NCBI GenBank assembly: GCA_016195915.1
Contig: JACPYS010000028.1
Span: forward strand, 62,001 to 126,000
Direction of reading: 5' to 3'
Length of the DNA stretch: 64,000 bases
DNA from: Betaproteobacteria bacterium
GTDB lineage: Bacteria; Pseudomonadota; Gammaproteobacteria; Burkholderiales; SG8-39
Part shown: positions 43,328 through 53,762 of the stretch, in pieces
Numbering within the stretch: position 1 is the stretch's first letter
Layout: the number at the start of each line of letters is the position of its first letter
Notes under the pieces: model-generated
What the model was told of the DNA's origin: nothing
Database searches by the model: none
What the model saw: the letters and a program-made list of their open reading frames with translations, nothing else
Translations under genes and position numbers: made by a program

Positions 43328-44967
43328 TCCTAAAGTCCGTCGTGGTGCGTCGTTTCAAGCGCTTCGAGGAGATCCGCTTCGAGGTTCCCGGCCATACGGT
43401 TGTTGTGGGCCCGAACAACTCTGGGAAGACAACCCTTCTGCAGGCCATTGCAGCGTGGGACTTCGCGCTGCGCAAGTGGAAGGAATTGGGCGATTTCGGC
43501 AAGCACAAAGGCGCGTACACCTACGTCAACGTGGGCCGCGCGGATTTCGCCGCAGTGCCGCTGAGGGACTTTGATCTGCTCTGGAATGAGCGGCGCGTGC
43601 AGAAGTGGATCGAGGTCGAGCTGAGCCTCACGGGACGCACCCCCATCGTTATTGAATTCCATCACGATTCGACCGAGCAGATCAAGATTCGCCCAAGCAA
43701 GGAGGCGACACCCGGCGCACTGAAATCTGCGGAGGTTCGGGCGGTATTCATTCCGCCGATGACCGGCCTTGACCGCAACGAAGCCGAGTACGCGCGGGAC
43801 GAGACGATCGACGACTTTCTGGCGCAAGGGCGGCCCGGCGAAGTGCTGCGCAACCTGCTCGTTCGGGCGCATCGCTCGGGCGACGCATGGGATCGCCTGG
43901 CAGATGCGATCCGAAGGCTGTTCAGCGCGGAACTGATCCCGCCGAAGGTCGGCGCGAAGATTCTGGCGGAATACAGGCAGGGAACGGGAACGCAGTTCGA
44001 CATCGCGAGCGCCGGGAGCGGATTGCAGCAGGTTCTGATGCTCCTCACGTTCCTCCACACGCGGCCGGGCTCGATCCTGCTGGTGGACGAACCGGACGCG
44101 CACCTGCACGTATATCTGCAGGACGCAATTTATGCTGAGCTGAAGCGGGTGGCGGCAGCCAACAGCTCCCAGCTGATTCTCGCGACCCATTCCGAGGTGA
44201 TCATGGACACGGTCGATGCGGACGAGCTGGTAATGATGTTCGACAAACCCAGACTCATGACCGAGATGGTGCAGCGCGATGCGCTGAAGGAAGCGATGCG
44301 CGTGCTCTCTCATGCCGACATCATGCGGGCCCAGACTGCGCCGGGTATCGTCTATGTGGAAGGGCGGACCGATCTGGAAATTCTCCGGGAGTGGGCGAAG
44401 ACGCTGGCGCATCCGGTGCGCAAACTGCTCGAAGGCGAGATCCTCTGGCGACCCACAAATTACCCGACTGAGGGCGGCATGGTCGGGATCAGTTCCGGCG
44501 CGCATTACAAGGCGCTACGCCTGGTCAAGGACATTCCTGCATTTGAGTTGGTGGACGGTGACGACGGTCGCGGCAGAGCGCCGACGGAGATCACGGGCAA
44601 GGGGTTTCAGCGCGCTCGCTGGGAGCGTTATGAGATCGAAAGCTACCTTTACCATCCCGCCGTACTGGAGCGATTTGTCGAGCACGAGATCGGCGCGCAG
44701 GCCGCGGATCCCGCGAAACGGGCCTTGATCGATTATTTGAAGGCGACGAATCCTCCCGCGTTTATTGCCAATCCTTTGGAGGATCTTCCGTTCCTTCGTG
44801 GTACCAAGGCGAGAGAATCGCTGATCCCGCCTGCGCTGCAGGCTGCGGGGCTACACGGCATCACATACACGCGCTTTCACGAGATCGCCGCCCTCATGAA
44901 ACCCGCGGAGATTCATCCCGAGGTCAGGGAGAAGCTCGACGCACTGCAAAAAGCGTTGAATCTGTGA
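43324..44967 (+). CDS. AAA15-type ATPase fused to a TOPRIM-like domain (OLD/PARIS-like, candidate defence effector)
   Basis: The 547-residue protein has an SMC/ABC-like ATPase (about 1-330). Walker A GPNNSGKTT lies at 29-37, the signature-like SAGSGLQQVLML near 225, Walker B ILLVDEPDAHLH near 251 and a switch histidine in ILATHSEVIM. Then comes YVEGRTDLEIL near 341 and ELVDGDDG near 408, the glutamate and DxD of a TOPRIM nuclease core, followed by WERYEIESYLYHPAVLERF as in DUF4435-type proteins. OLD and PARIS systems use such parts against phages. The antiphage role is inferred only. Confidence 0.78.
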   Translation: MILKSVVVRRFKRFEEIRFEVPGHTVVVGPNNSGKTTLLQAIAAWDFALRKWKELGDFGKHKGAYTYVNVGRADFAAVPLRDFDLLWNERRVQKWIEVELSLTGRTPIVIEFHHDSTEQIKIRPSKEATPGALKSAEVRAVFIPPMTGLDRNEAEYARDETIDDFLAQGRPGEVLRNLLVRAHRSGDAWDRLADAIRRLFSAELIPPKVGAKILAEYRQGTGTQFDIASAGSGLQQVLMLLTFLHTRPGSILLVDEPDAHLHVYLQDAIYAELKRVAAANSSQLILATHSEVIMDTVDADELVMMFDKPRLMTEMVQRDALKEAMRVLSHADIMRAQTAPGIVYVEGRTDLEILREWAKTLAHPVRKLLEGEILWRPTNYPTEGGMVGISSGAHYKALRLVKDIPAFELVDGDDGRGRAPTEITGKGFQRARWERYEIESYLYHPAVLERFVEHEIGAQAADPAKRALIDYLKATNPPAFIANPLEDLPFLRGTKARESLIPPALQAAGLHGITYTRFHEIAALMKPAEIHPEVREKLDALQKALNL

Positions 44968-45067
44968 ATAACCTCGAAGTCGATGAGGGTGTTTCTTGCG
45001 ACCACTCGACGTCGCTGTCTCTGTGGAGCAGCGTATTGTCGAGGTCGAACAGCGCTAGTCTGGTCAA
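44924..45067 (-). pseudogene. HAD-family phosphatase, N-terminal fragment
   Basis: A TTG at 45067 overlaps the stop of phnW and opens [20 protein letters not shown], the motif-I aspartates of HAD-IB phosphatases (SerB-like). Homology ends at WSQ near 44996, exactly where the direct repeat GAGGGTGTTTC begins; the remaining codons are antisense to the ATPase gene end. About 180 residues of the expected enzyme are missing. The truncation was probably caused by arrival of the module to its left. Confidence 0.7.
44985..44995 (+). repeat. right 11-bp direct repeat bordering the ATPase/TOPRIM module
   Basis: Second copy of GAGGGTGTTTC, 18 bases after the ATPase gene stop and at the point where homology of the HAD fragment ends. 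Together with 42963-42973 it frames about 2 kb. Confidence 0.45.
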
Positions 45068-46188
45068 GCCGCTGCCCCGATGCGCTTGATGCCCATGGCC
45101 TTGATCGTGTCGGCGATCGCGGCCACCGCGCCGTTCATCCCATCCGGGCCGAAATGCCCCATGCAGCCGACGCGGAAAGTTTCCACCTGCGTGAGCTTGC
45201 CGGGGTAGAGGATGTAGCCGCGGTTCTTCACTTCCTGGTAAAAGCGTTTGAACTGGTAGGTCGGATCGGCCGGCGCAAGGAAGGTGACGATGATCGGCGC
45301 CTGCACCGCGCGGGAAAGGAACGGCGTGAAGCCCAGCGCCTGCATGCCGGAGATCAGCTGCTCGCAGTTCTTTGCGTAACGCGCGCCCCGCGCGGGCTGT
45401 CCGCCTTCCTCCTCGAACTGCCGGATCGCCTCGTCCAGCGCCGCCACTACGTGCGTCGGCGGCGTGAATCGCCATTGCGTGGTATTCGCCATGTACACCC
45501 ACTGGTCGTAAAGGTCCATGGCGAGCGAATGCGCGTTGCCTTCGCACTTCTCCAGTACCGCGCGCCGTATCAGGACGAACCCCATGCCGGGCACGCCTTC
45601 GAGGCATTTGCCGGATGCGCCGATAACCGCGTCCATCGGCGCTGCGCGCGCGTCGATCTCGATCGCACCGAACGTGCTCATCGCGTCGACGATCAGCCCG
45701 TTGCCGTGTCGTGCGGCGACCTGCGCGATCTCCGCGAGCGGATTCAGGATGCCGGTGCCGGTCTCGCAGTGCACCAGCGCGACGTGGGTGACGGACGGAT
45801 CCTGCCTGAGCTTTAGATCGATGTCCTCCGCGCGGACCTGAGCGCTCTCCGCATAGTCGAGCGTGCTGAACCGGCGGCCGATCACCTTGCAGATCTTCGC
45901 GATGCGCTGGCAGTAGGCGCCGTTCACGGGCACGAGCACGTGGCCGTCCTTCGGCACCACCGTGCCGATCGCCGCCTCGACCGCGAAGGTCCCGCTGCCC
46001 TGCAGCGGGACACATTCGTGCGTCCCCTCGCCATGCATGACCTTCACCAGGCGATCGCGGATGCGGGTGGTGATCCGGTTGAAGTCGGCATCCCACGAGC
46101 CCCAGTCGCGCAGCATCGCCTCCTTGGTGCGGCGCGAGGTCGTGAGCGGGCCGGGGGTGAGAAGGATCGGATGCTCGCGTTGCGTCAT
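45064..46188 (-). CDS. phnW: 2-aminoethylphosphonate-pyruvate transaminase
   Basis: The 374-residue class V aminotransferase begins [20 protein letters not shown] and has the PhnW blocks [29 protein letters not shown], the PLP-pocket Asp168 in [13 protein letters not shown] and Lys194 in [12 protein letters not shown]. It moves the amino group of 2-aminoethylphosphonate to pyruvate, giving phosphonoacetaldehyde and alanine. It overlaps the permease gene stop (ATGA) at the end of a leftward AEP import operon. PhnX, which uses the aldehyde, is encoded at 55709-56539. The chemistry is well supported by context. Confidence 0.95.
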   Translation of the reverse strand: MTQREHPILLTPGPLTTSRRTKEAMLRDWGSWDADFNRITTRIRDRLVKVMHGEGTHECVPLQGSGTFAVEAAIGTVVPKDGHVLVPVNGAYCQRIAKICKVIGRRFSTLDYAESAQVRAEDIDLKLRQDPSVTHVALVHCETGTGILNPLAEIAQVAARHGNGLIVDAMSTFGAIEIDARAAPMDAVIGASGKCLEGVPGMGFVLIRRAVLEKCEGNAHSLAMDLYDQWVYMANTTQWRFTPPTHVVAALDEAIRQFEEEGGQPARGARYAKNCEQLISGMQALGFTPFLSRAVQAPIIVTFLAPADPTYQFKRFYQEVKNRGYILYPGKLTQVETFRVGCMGHFGPDGMNGAVAAIADTIKAMGIKRIGAAA

Positions 46189-47893
46189 TTCAGATTCCTC
46201 CACGCCTGCGTGCGGCGCTCGACCAGCCAGCCGATGCCGAGATACAGGATACAGACAGCCAGCGAGGTGGCCGCGATCAGCACGGCCATGGCGGCGGCGG
46301 CACCGATTTCGCCCGCCTCGTCGAGATTGAGGATGGTGATCGAGACCAGCCGCGTTTCCGGCGCATACAGGAACACCACCGCCGAGATTGTGGTCATCGC
46401 GTTGATGAAGAAGTAGCGGCTGATATCGACCAGCGCCGGCGTGCAGATCGGCAGCGTTACGCGCCAGAAGGTCTTCCAGAACGGCACTTTGAGCGAGGCC
46501 GATACCGATTCGAACTCGGCATCCAGTGCTTTCAGCGCGGTGACCGCTGTGAGATGCCCGGTCGTATAGAAGTGCACCACCGTGCACAGCACCAGGATCG
46601 CCAGGCTGTGATACAGAAAGTTCAGCGGATTCTGTGGCGCGTTGAAAAAGAAAATGTAGCCGAGGCCCAGCACCAGGCCCGGCACCGCCATCGGCAGCAG
46701 GGCGAGCAGCTGCACACCGGGGCGCAGCCAGTCCGCGCCGTGGGTCTTTTCCATCAGGTACGCGCCGACGAAGACGACGGCGGTGCCCGCCGTCGCCGTG
46801 AGGAACGCGAGCTTGAGGCTGTTCAGGAACGCGACATTCACCTCACCGTCGATGATGCCGAAGACGTAGTGGCGCAAGCTGAACGACAGGTCGTAGGGCC
46901 AGAACTTCACGAACGAGGCGAAGATCGCCATACCGAGCACCGCGCACATCAGCAGCGCGACGGCGAGGCAATAGGCGGTCATCGCCAGATCGAATCCGCG
47001 CCTCGGCTTCGGCGCGTAGGGCACGGCCCGTGCGGTGAGCATCGAGGTCTGCTTCTTCTGCACGAACCGGTCCACCACGAAGCTGAGGAGCGCCGGCGCG
47101 AGCAGGAACACCGCCACCACCGCGCCCTTCTGGAAGTCCTGCTGGCCGATCACCAGCTGGAACACGTCCGTGGCAAGCACGTTGAAATTGCCGCCGATCA
47201 CCTTCGGGATGCCGAAGTCGGTGATCACCAGGGTGAAGGACACCATGGCGGCGCTCGCCACCCCGTACTTGGCGCCGGGAAGCGTGATGGTGAAGAACTT
47301 GCGCGCGCGGCTGGTGCCGAGCGCGTCGGCCGCCTCGTAGAGCCGCGCGTCCGCGAGCGACAGCGCGGTGACGAGGATCATCAGCACGTGAGGGAATACA
47401 CTGAAAATCTGCGACAGCACGATCCCCGGCGCGCCGTAGATCTGCTCGATGCCAAGCGCCTGCATCCAGTCCTTCAATACGCCCTGGTTGCCGAACCAGT
47501 AGATGAACGAAATCGCCGAGAGCAGCGAAGGCGCGAGCAGCGGCGTCAGCGCGATGGTGCGGAACACGGCCTTCGCCGGCATGCAGCTGCGCGCGATGGC
47601 GCAGGCGAACAGAAACGCGGCGGGCAGCACGATGGCGGTGACGAGCAGCGCTACCCAGACGCTGTTCCACAGCGATTGGGCGAGCGCGGGCGTGCCGAAA
47701 TAGGCGAAGAAGTTGTCGAGGCCGGCGAACTCGCCCCGGCTGTCCTCGACACTCTGCGCAAGGATCGCAATCAGGGGACCGGCCAGGAATGCCGCCAGCG
47801 CGAGAGCAATCGCGGCGAGCGCCAGGTGCCCGGTGCGATCGGTCCAGTGCACGCGCTGGCGCACCGGAGCTGCGGAATCGAGGACGGCGGCCA

Positions 47894-47894
<1 letters not shown>
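46185..47894 (-). CDS. phnV: 2-aminoethylphosphonate ABC transporter permease (two-domain)
   Basis: The 569-residue protein contains two BPD-type permease halves, each with about six membrane segments. The coupling loops are [20 protein letters not shown] (first half) and [21 protein letters not shown] (second half), both EAA-like motifs. It therefore corresponds to PhnU plus PhnV fused in one chain, as in the iron/AEP class of transporters. ATG at 47894 overlaps the ATPase stop by one base. It forms the channel for the AEP importer with the neighbouring ATPase and binding protein. Confidence 0.9.
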
Positions 47895-48994
<1,100 letters not shown>

Positions 48995-48998
48995 ACCG

Positions 48999-50027
48999 CT
49001 ATTTCCTGGGCTCGGACTTGGCGTTGTAGCGCTTGTTCCATTCGGCGAGCACGCGCTCGCGGCTTGCAGCAGCCTTGGTGAAGTCCATCTTCACCAGGCG
49101 CTCCTCGTAATCGGCGGGCACGTTGGCGAGCGGTTTGGCGACACCCGGCTGAGCGGTGATCGCGAAATTCGCGCCGTACAGAATCATCGCGTCCTTGCTC
49201 GAGGCCCAGTCGGCGAGCTTTTTCGCGGCTTCGAGCTTCTTCGAACCCTTGTGGATTGCGAACGCCTCGAGGTCCCAGCCGAGGCCTTCTTTCGGGAAGA
49301 TGAGGTCGATCGGCGCGCCCTTCGCCTTGTTGGTGTTGGCGCGGTACTCGAACGAAATCCCGAGCGTGAATTCGCCCGCAGCCGCCTGGTTGCAGGGCTT
49401 GGAGCCGGAGTGCGTGTATTGCGCTATGTTGGCATGCAGCTTGTCCATGTAGTCCCAGCCGCCTTTTTCGCCCCACAGCGTGAGCCATGCCGTGACGTCG
49501 AAGAAACCGGTGCCCGAAGAGGCGGGGTTGGGCATCACGATCTGGCCCTTGTAGGCAGGCTTGGTGAGGTCCTTCCAGGTCTCCGGCTTCGGGATGCCGC
49601 GCTTCTTCGCCTCCACCGTGTTGAAGCAGACGGTCGCGCCCCACACGTCCATGCCGAACCACGCCGGCGGGTTCTTCTGGTCGCGGTACTTCGTCATGAT
49701 CGCGTCGAGGTTGATCGGCGCGTACGGCTGCAGCATGCCCTGCGAGTTGAGCAGCGCCAGGCTCGAAGCGGCTACGCCCATCACCGCGTCGGCCTGCGGG
49801 TTGGCTTTTTCCGCGAGCAGCTTGGCGGTGATCACGCCGGTGGAATCGCGCACCCACTTGATCTCGATGTTGGGGTTTTCGCGGTAGAAGCCTTGCTCGT
49901 AGGCCTTCAACTGGTCGGTCTCGAGCGCGGTGTACACGAGGAGCTGCGTCTTGCCCTGCGCCAGCGCGCCGCCGGCGACGAGTGCCGTGCCGAGCAGAAA
50001 TGCGAACCTGCCGAATGACGGTTTCAT
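48999..50027 (-). CDS. phnS: 2-aminoethylphosphonate-binding periplasmic protein
   Basis: The 342-residue protein has a signal peptide (KPSFGRFAFLLGTALVAGGA, cut at ALAQ). It then shows the Fbp-type binding fold with LLVYTALETDQLKAYEQGFY, WVRDSTGVITAKLLAEKANP, DVWGATVCFNTVEAKKRGIP and PNPASSGTGFFDV. This closely fits the AEP-binding proteins that travel with PhnW. It captures aminoethylphosphonate in the periplasm. It is the first gene of the leftward operon; the 60 bp to its right separate it from the phnCDEE operon. Confidence 0.92.
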   Translation of the reverse strand: MKPSFGRFAFLLGTALVAGGALAQGKTQLLVYTALETDQLKAYEQGFYRENPNIEIKWVRDSTGVITAKLLAEKANPQADAVMGVAASSLALLNSQGMLQPYAPINLDAIMTKYRDQKNPPAWFGMDVWGATVCFNTVEAKKRGIPKPETWKDLTKPAYKGQIVMPNPASSGTGFFDVTAWLTLWGEKGGWDYMDKLHANIAQYTHSGSKPCNQAAAGEFTLGISFEYRANTNKAKGAPIDLIFPKEGLGWDLEAFAIHKGSKKLEAAKKLADWASSKDAMILYGANFAITAQPGVAKPLANVPADYEERLVKMDFTKAAASRERVLAEWNKRYNAKSEPRK

Positions 50028-50087
50028 GTGATCTCCGTTGAGGTGAAATGACCCGCCCGCATAGCTTATTCCAGTTTGGACGCGCCG

Positions 50088-50978
50088 TCAGACCTGCACC
50101 GCGTCATCGACCGGCTCCCTGCGCCGATGGTCGCCGATCAGCCGCTCGCGCAGCGTTTTCGACAGGTAATCGATCGCGTACACCGCCACCACAAGGACCA
50201 TGATGATCAGGCAGGCCTCCTGCAATTCATAGGCGCGCAGCCGGTCTGCCAGCAGGAAGCCGATCCCGCCCGCCCCGACGATGCCGAGGATCGACGCCGA
50301 GCGCACGTTGTGCTCGAACATGTACAGCGTGTTCGACAGCATCATCGGCAGCACCTGCGGCAGCACGCCGAAGCGGATGGTCTGCAGGCCGTTTCCGCCC
50401 GCCGCGGTCACGCCGTCGATCTGCTTGCGGTCGAGGTTCTCGATCGCCTCGGAGTAGAGCTTGATGAAGGTACCGGTCTCGACGATGGCGATCGCCATGA
50501 TGCCGGCGAGGGGGCCGAGGCCGAGCGCCCGCACGAAGATCAACGCCCAGATCAGGTAGTCGAAGGAGCGCAGCAGGTCGGCGAAGCGCCGCGTGCCGAA
50601 CTGCACCGGCCGCGATCGGGTCATGTTCTTCGAGGCGAGAAAACTGAGCGGAAACGCGAATGCCGCACCCAGCAGCGTGCCGATGAATGCCATCGCAATG
50701 GTTTCGCCCATGACCTTGATGAACATCGGCAGGTTGTCGAATCCAGTCGGCGGGAACAGTTGCGCCACCACCACCGCCGCGAATTTCGATACCCCGTGCA
50801 GGAACCCCAGCGACACGAAGTCGAACCGGTAGAGGCAATACAGGGTCAGTCCGGCGACGATGGTCCACCCCAACCACTGCCGCAGCCGCTGGCTCGCAGA
50901 GTGCGAAAACATGTGCGGAAAACGCATCCGTTCGGCGGCAATGTCCGCCGCGGTGAGGTCGGCAAGCCGGACAGTCAT
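50088..50978 (-). CDS. phnE: phosphonate ABC transporter permease PhnE (second copy)
   Basis: The 296-residue permease has about six membrane segments and the PhnE coupling region SEAIENLDRKQIDGVTAAGG, followed by FGVLPQVLPMMLSNTLYMFE and VGAGGIGFLLADRL. It pairs with the other PhnE at 50986-51864. Its start lies seven bases after that gene's stop. PhnE proteins carry phosphonates through the inner membrane with PhnC and PhnD. Confidence 0.93.
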   Translation of the reverse strand: MTVRLADLTAADIAAERMRFPHMFSHSASQRLRQWLGWTIVAGLTLYCLYRFDFVSLGFLHGVSKFAAVVVAQLFPPTGFDNLPMFIKVMGETIAMAFIGTLLGAAFAFPLSFLASKNMTRSRPVQFGTRRFADLLRSFDYLIWALIFVRALGLGPLAGIMAIAIVETGTFIKLYSEAIENLDRKQIDGVTAAGGNGLQTIRFGVLPQVLPMMLSNTLYMFEHNVRSASILGIVGAGGIGFLLADRLRAYELQEACLIIMVLVVAVYAIDYLSKTLRERLIGDHRRREPVDDAVQV

Positions 50979-50985
50979 GGGCGGG

Positions 50986-51864
50986 TCAATGCGCGAAGCT
51001 GGCCTTGCCGATCGCGCTGTGCCGGAACGATTCGCTCAGCACGTCGATCAGCATGATGGTCGCGACGATGATCAGCAGGATTGCGCCCGCGTCGGCGAAG
51101 TAGAGCAGCTGCACCGACGTGAACAGATCGTGGCCGATGCCGCCCGCGCCGACGAAGCCGACGATGGTCGCGCTGCGCACGTTCAGCTCCATCCGCCAGA
51201 AGGTATACGACAGGTAGTTCGGCATCACCTGAGGCAGGACGGCGAAGCGGATCTCCTGCCACCAGCTGCCGCCGGCTGCGCGGATGCCGTCGATCGGCAG
51301 CGGGCTGATGTTCTCGTTCACCTCGGCGAACAGCTTGCCCTGCGCGCCGATCGTATGCACCGTGATGGCGAGGATGCCGGCGAGCGGACCGATGCCGAAC
51401 GCGATGACGAACATCAGCGCCCAGACGATGTCGGGCACGGTGCGCGCGATCTCGAGCAGCCGGCGCGTGGTCCAGTAGATCAGGTAATGCCCGGCAAGAT
51501 TGCGGGCGGCGAAGAAACTCAGGAAACCGCCAATGAAGGTGCCGAGTACGGTGGCGAGGTACGCCATCAGCAGGGTGTTGAGCAGGCTTCCCATCCACTT
51601 GCCGATGTCCCAGTACCACTCGCGCACATCGTTCGCGAAACTCGACATGCCGATTGGCGGCACCAGCTTGAGGAGGAACTCGCTGGTGCGCGGCAGGCCG
51701 TCGACCAGCTTGATCACGTCGAACTTCGCCGTGATCGCGGCCGCGACGACGCAGACCACGAACACCGCGCCGAACAGCGTCGCGTAGACCCGCTTTCGGC
51801 GCCGGTGGGCAGCGTACTCGGATGCGAAGCGCGCCGCGAGGCCGCGCGGTGCCGCATTTGCCAT
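50986..51864 (-). CDS. phnE: phosphonate ABC transporter permease PhnE (first copy)
   Basis: The 292-residue permease shows FAEVNENISPLPIDGIRAAG, RFAVLPQVMPNYLSYTFWRM and VGAGGIGHDLFTSVQ, the same PhnE landmarks as its neighbour, with about six membrane segments. ATG at 51864 was preferred to TTG at 51867. It and 50088-50978 probably form a heterodimeric channel. The gene follows phnD by 13 bp in a phnC-D-E-E operon. Confidence 0.93.
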   Translation of the reverse strand: MANAAPRGLAARFASEYAAHRRRKRVYATLFGAVFVVCVVAAAITAKFDVIKLVDGLPRTSEFLLKLVPPIGMSSFANDVREWYWDIGKWMGSLLNTLLMAYLATVLGTFIGGFLSFFAARNLAGHYLIYWTTRRLLEIARTVPDIVWALMFVIAFGIGPLAGILAITVHTIGAQGKLFAEVNENISPLPIDGIRAAGGSWWQEIRFAVLPQVMPNYLSYTFWRMELNVRSATIVGFVGAGGIGHDLFTSVQLLYFADAGAILLIIVATIMLIDVLSESFRHSAIGKASFAH

Positions 51865-51877
51865 CAACGCTCTGCGT

Positions 51878-52807
51878 TCACTTGGCCTTGCGCTTGCGCG
51901 CCTCGCGCTCGTCGGCCGCGGCCTGGCACATTAGTTCGTAGTCCTTGTGCGACACCGCCACCATGCCGCTGGTCTTGCCCTGGGCCACGGACTCGGCAAG
52001 CTTCATGTCGACGTCTTTCAAACCGGTGAACAGCTTGAGCATGTCGGCGCGCATGTCGGCCGGCACGTCCTTGCGGATCACCACCGGCGGCGAGGGCAGC
52101 GGGTCCGAAGTCCAGATGACGCGGATCTCCTCTCGCTTGAGCAGGCCCTTGTTCATCATCTGCCGGAGGTTGCCGATATTGTCGTTCTTGGAGGTCCAGG
52201 TGAACGCCGCGTCGTAGGTGCCCTTGAGCACGCCGAGCACGCTTTGCGGATGACCACCGGAGAGCGGGCTCTTGAAGAACTCGTCCACCGGCTTGCCCAT
52301 CGCGCGGAAGGCCGCGGTCGGAATCAGGTAGCCGGAGCCCGACAGAGGGTCGGTGCGCGCGACGACCTTGCCCTTCAGGTCTTCGAACGTCTTATACGGG
52401 CTGTCGGTCTTGACCACGATCACCGCGTTGTAGCCCATCGAGCCGTCCGGCTCGGCGGCCGCGACCAGCGGCTCGACGCCGCCCTTGCTGTCCATGTTGG
52501 TCTGGCAGTAGCTGAAGCCCGAAAGCCATGCGAGGTTGATCTGTCCGGCGATCAGCGCGTTCATGACGCCGGAATAGTCGGTCGCGGTGTAAAGCTCCCA
52601 TTTCACGCCCGTCGCCTTCTCCGCATGCTTGAGAAAGCCGTCCATCCCCTTGGTGGTCGAGGTCTGCGTCTCCACCGGAATGACCCCGTACTTGACCACC
52701 GGATATTTCTTCTGCCATCCGCCCTGCTGCGCAGCAGCGGGAGCCGCGGGCAGCAGCGCCGCCAGCGCGAGCGCAACGATGTTCCTGCGAAACTGTTTGC
52801 CGATCAT
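51878..52807 (-). CDS. phnD: phosphonate-binding periplasmic protein PhnD
   Basis: The protein of about 309 residues has a signal peptide (GKQFRRNIVALALAALLPAAP, cut near AAAQ) and PhnD motifs VKYGVIPVETQT, YSGVMNALIAGQINLAWLSG, VARTDPLSGSGYLIPTAAF and GTYDAAFTWTS. ATG at 52807 lies eight bases from GGAGG, whereas ATG at 52813 is only two bases away. It presents phosphonates to PhnE-E-C. The ligand range may differ from that of PhnS, giving the cell two uptake routes. Confidence 0.92.
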   Translation of the reverse strand: MIGKQFRRNIVALALAALLPAAPAAAQQGGWQKKYPVVKYGVIPVETQTSTTKGMDGFLKHAEKATGVKWELYTATDYSGVMNALIAGQINLAWLSGFSYCQTNMDSKGGVEPLVAAAEPDGSMGYNAVIVVKTDSPYKTFEDLKGKVVARTDPLSGSGYLIPTAAFRAMGKPVDEFFKSPLSGGHPQSVLGVLKGTYDAAFTWTSKNDNIGNLRQMMNKGLLKREEIRVIWTSDPLPSPPVVIRKDVPADMRADMLKLFTGLKDVDMKLAESVAQGKTSGMVAVSHKDYELMCQAAADEREARKRKAK

Positions 52808-52822
52808 GATCATTTCCTCCGT

Positions 52823-53629
52823 TCAGTGCCCGGTTGATGTGGCGCCAAGCGCCAGTTCGACTTCCTCTTCATTGTCCTGCCCACCGCTGCCGTAAATCTC
52901 GCGCGCCTGCGCTTCCGACATCTGCGCGGGCGCGCCGTCGAAAACGATCACTCCCTTGCGCATGCCGATGATGCGGTCGCAGTAATCGCGTGCCGTCTGC
53001 AGCAGGTGGAGGTTGGAAATCACCGTGATGCCGTCCTCCTGATTGATGCGGCGCAGCGAGTCCATCACGATGGTGGCGTTGCGCAGGTCGAGCGATGCGA
53101 TCGGTTCGTCCGCCAGCAGGATCTTCGGCTCCTGCACCAGCGCGCGAGCGATGGCGACGCGCTGCTGTTGGCCGCCGGAGAGTTCGTCCGCGCGGTGCAG
53201 GCCGTGCGACACCATGTCGAGCCGCTGCAGCGCGCGGATCGCCAGCGCACGGTCCGCGTCCGAGAACATCATCAGCAGCGTGGAAACCGTCGGGTGATAG
53301 CTGATGCGCCCCATCAGCACGTTGGTCATCACCGCCAGTCGCGGCACCAGGTTGAACTGCTGGAACACCATCGCGCAGCGCGCGCGCCATTGCCGAAGTC
53401 GGCGGCCCTTGAGGGTGCATACGTCGACCTCGGTCGCGAATGCGTCATCGCACAGGACGCGGCCCGAACTGGCGTCGGTCAGCCGGTTGATCATGCGCAA
53501 CAGCGTGGACTTGCCGGCGCCCGAGCGGCCGATGATTCCGACCATCTGGCCCGCCGGCACTTCAAAGGACACGTTGTCGACCGCAACCAGCGACCCGAAC
53601 GACTTGGTCAGGCTTTCGACTTTTAGCAT
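52823..53629 (-). CDS. phnC: phosphonate ABC transporter ATPase PhnC
   Basis: The 268-residue ATPase has Walker [19 protein letters not shown]-loop [21 protein letters not shown], signature [16 protein letters not shown] and Walker [28 protein letters not shown] holds the switch histidine. These are PhnC features. It is the first gene of the leftward operon and diverges from a PntC-like gene across 133 bp that must hold promoters for both. Confidence 0.94.
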   Translation of the reverse strand: MLKVESLTKSFGSLVAVDNVSFEVPAGQMVGIIGRSGAGKSTLLRMINRLTDASSGRVLCDDAFATEVDVCTLKGRRLRQWRARCAMVFQQFNLVPRLAVMTNVLMGRISYHPTVSTLLMMFSDADRALAIRALQRLDMVSHGLHRADELSGGQQQRVAIARALVQEPKILLADEPIASLDLRNATIVMDSLRRINQEDGITVISNLHLLQTARDYCDRIIGMRKGVIVFDGAPAQMSEAQAREIYGSGGQDNEEEVELALGATSTGH

Positions 53630-53762
53630 TCTCCTCCCCGATTCGATGGTGGCCGAATTGCTTCCGGGCTGTCAAGGAGAAGCCGTGCCGGCTCCTCCGC
53701 CGGATTGCATTTCCCAGTGCTTTGACCGATCATCGCCGCCACTTTCTCGGGCAGACAGGAGC

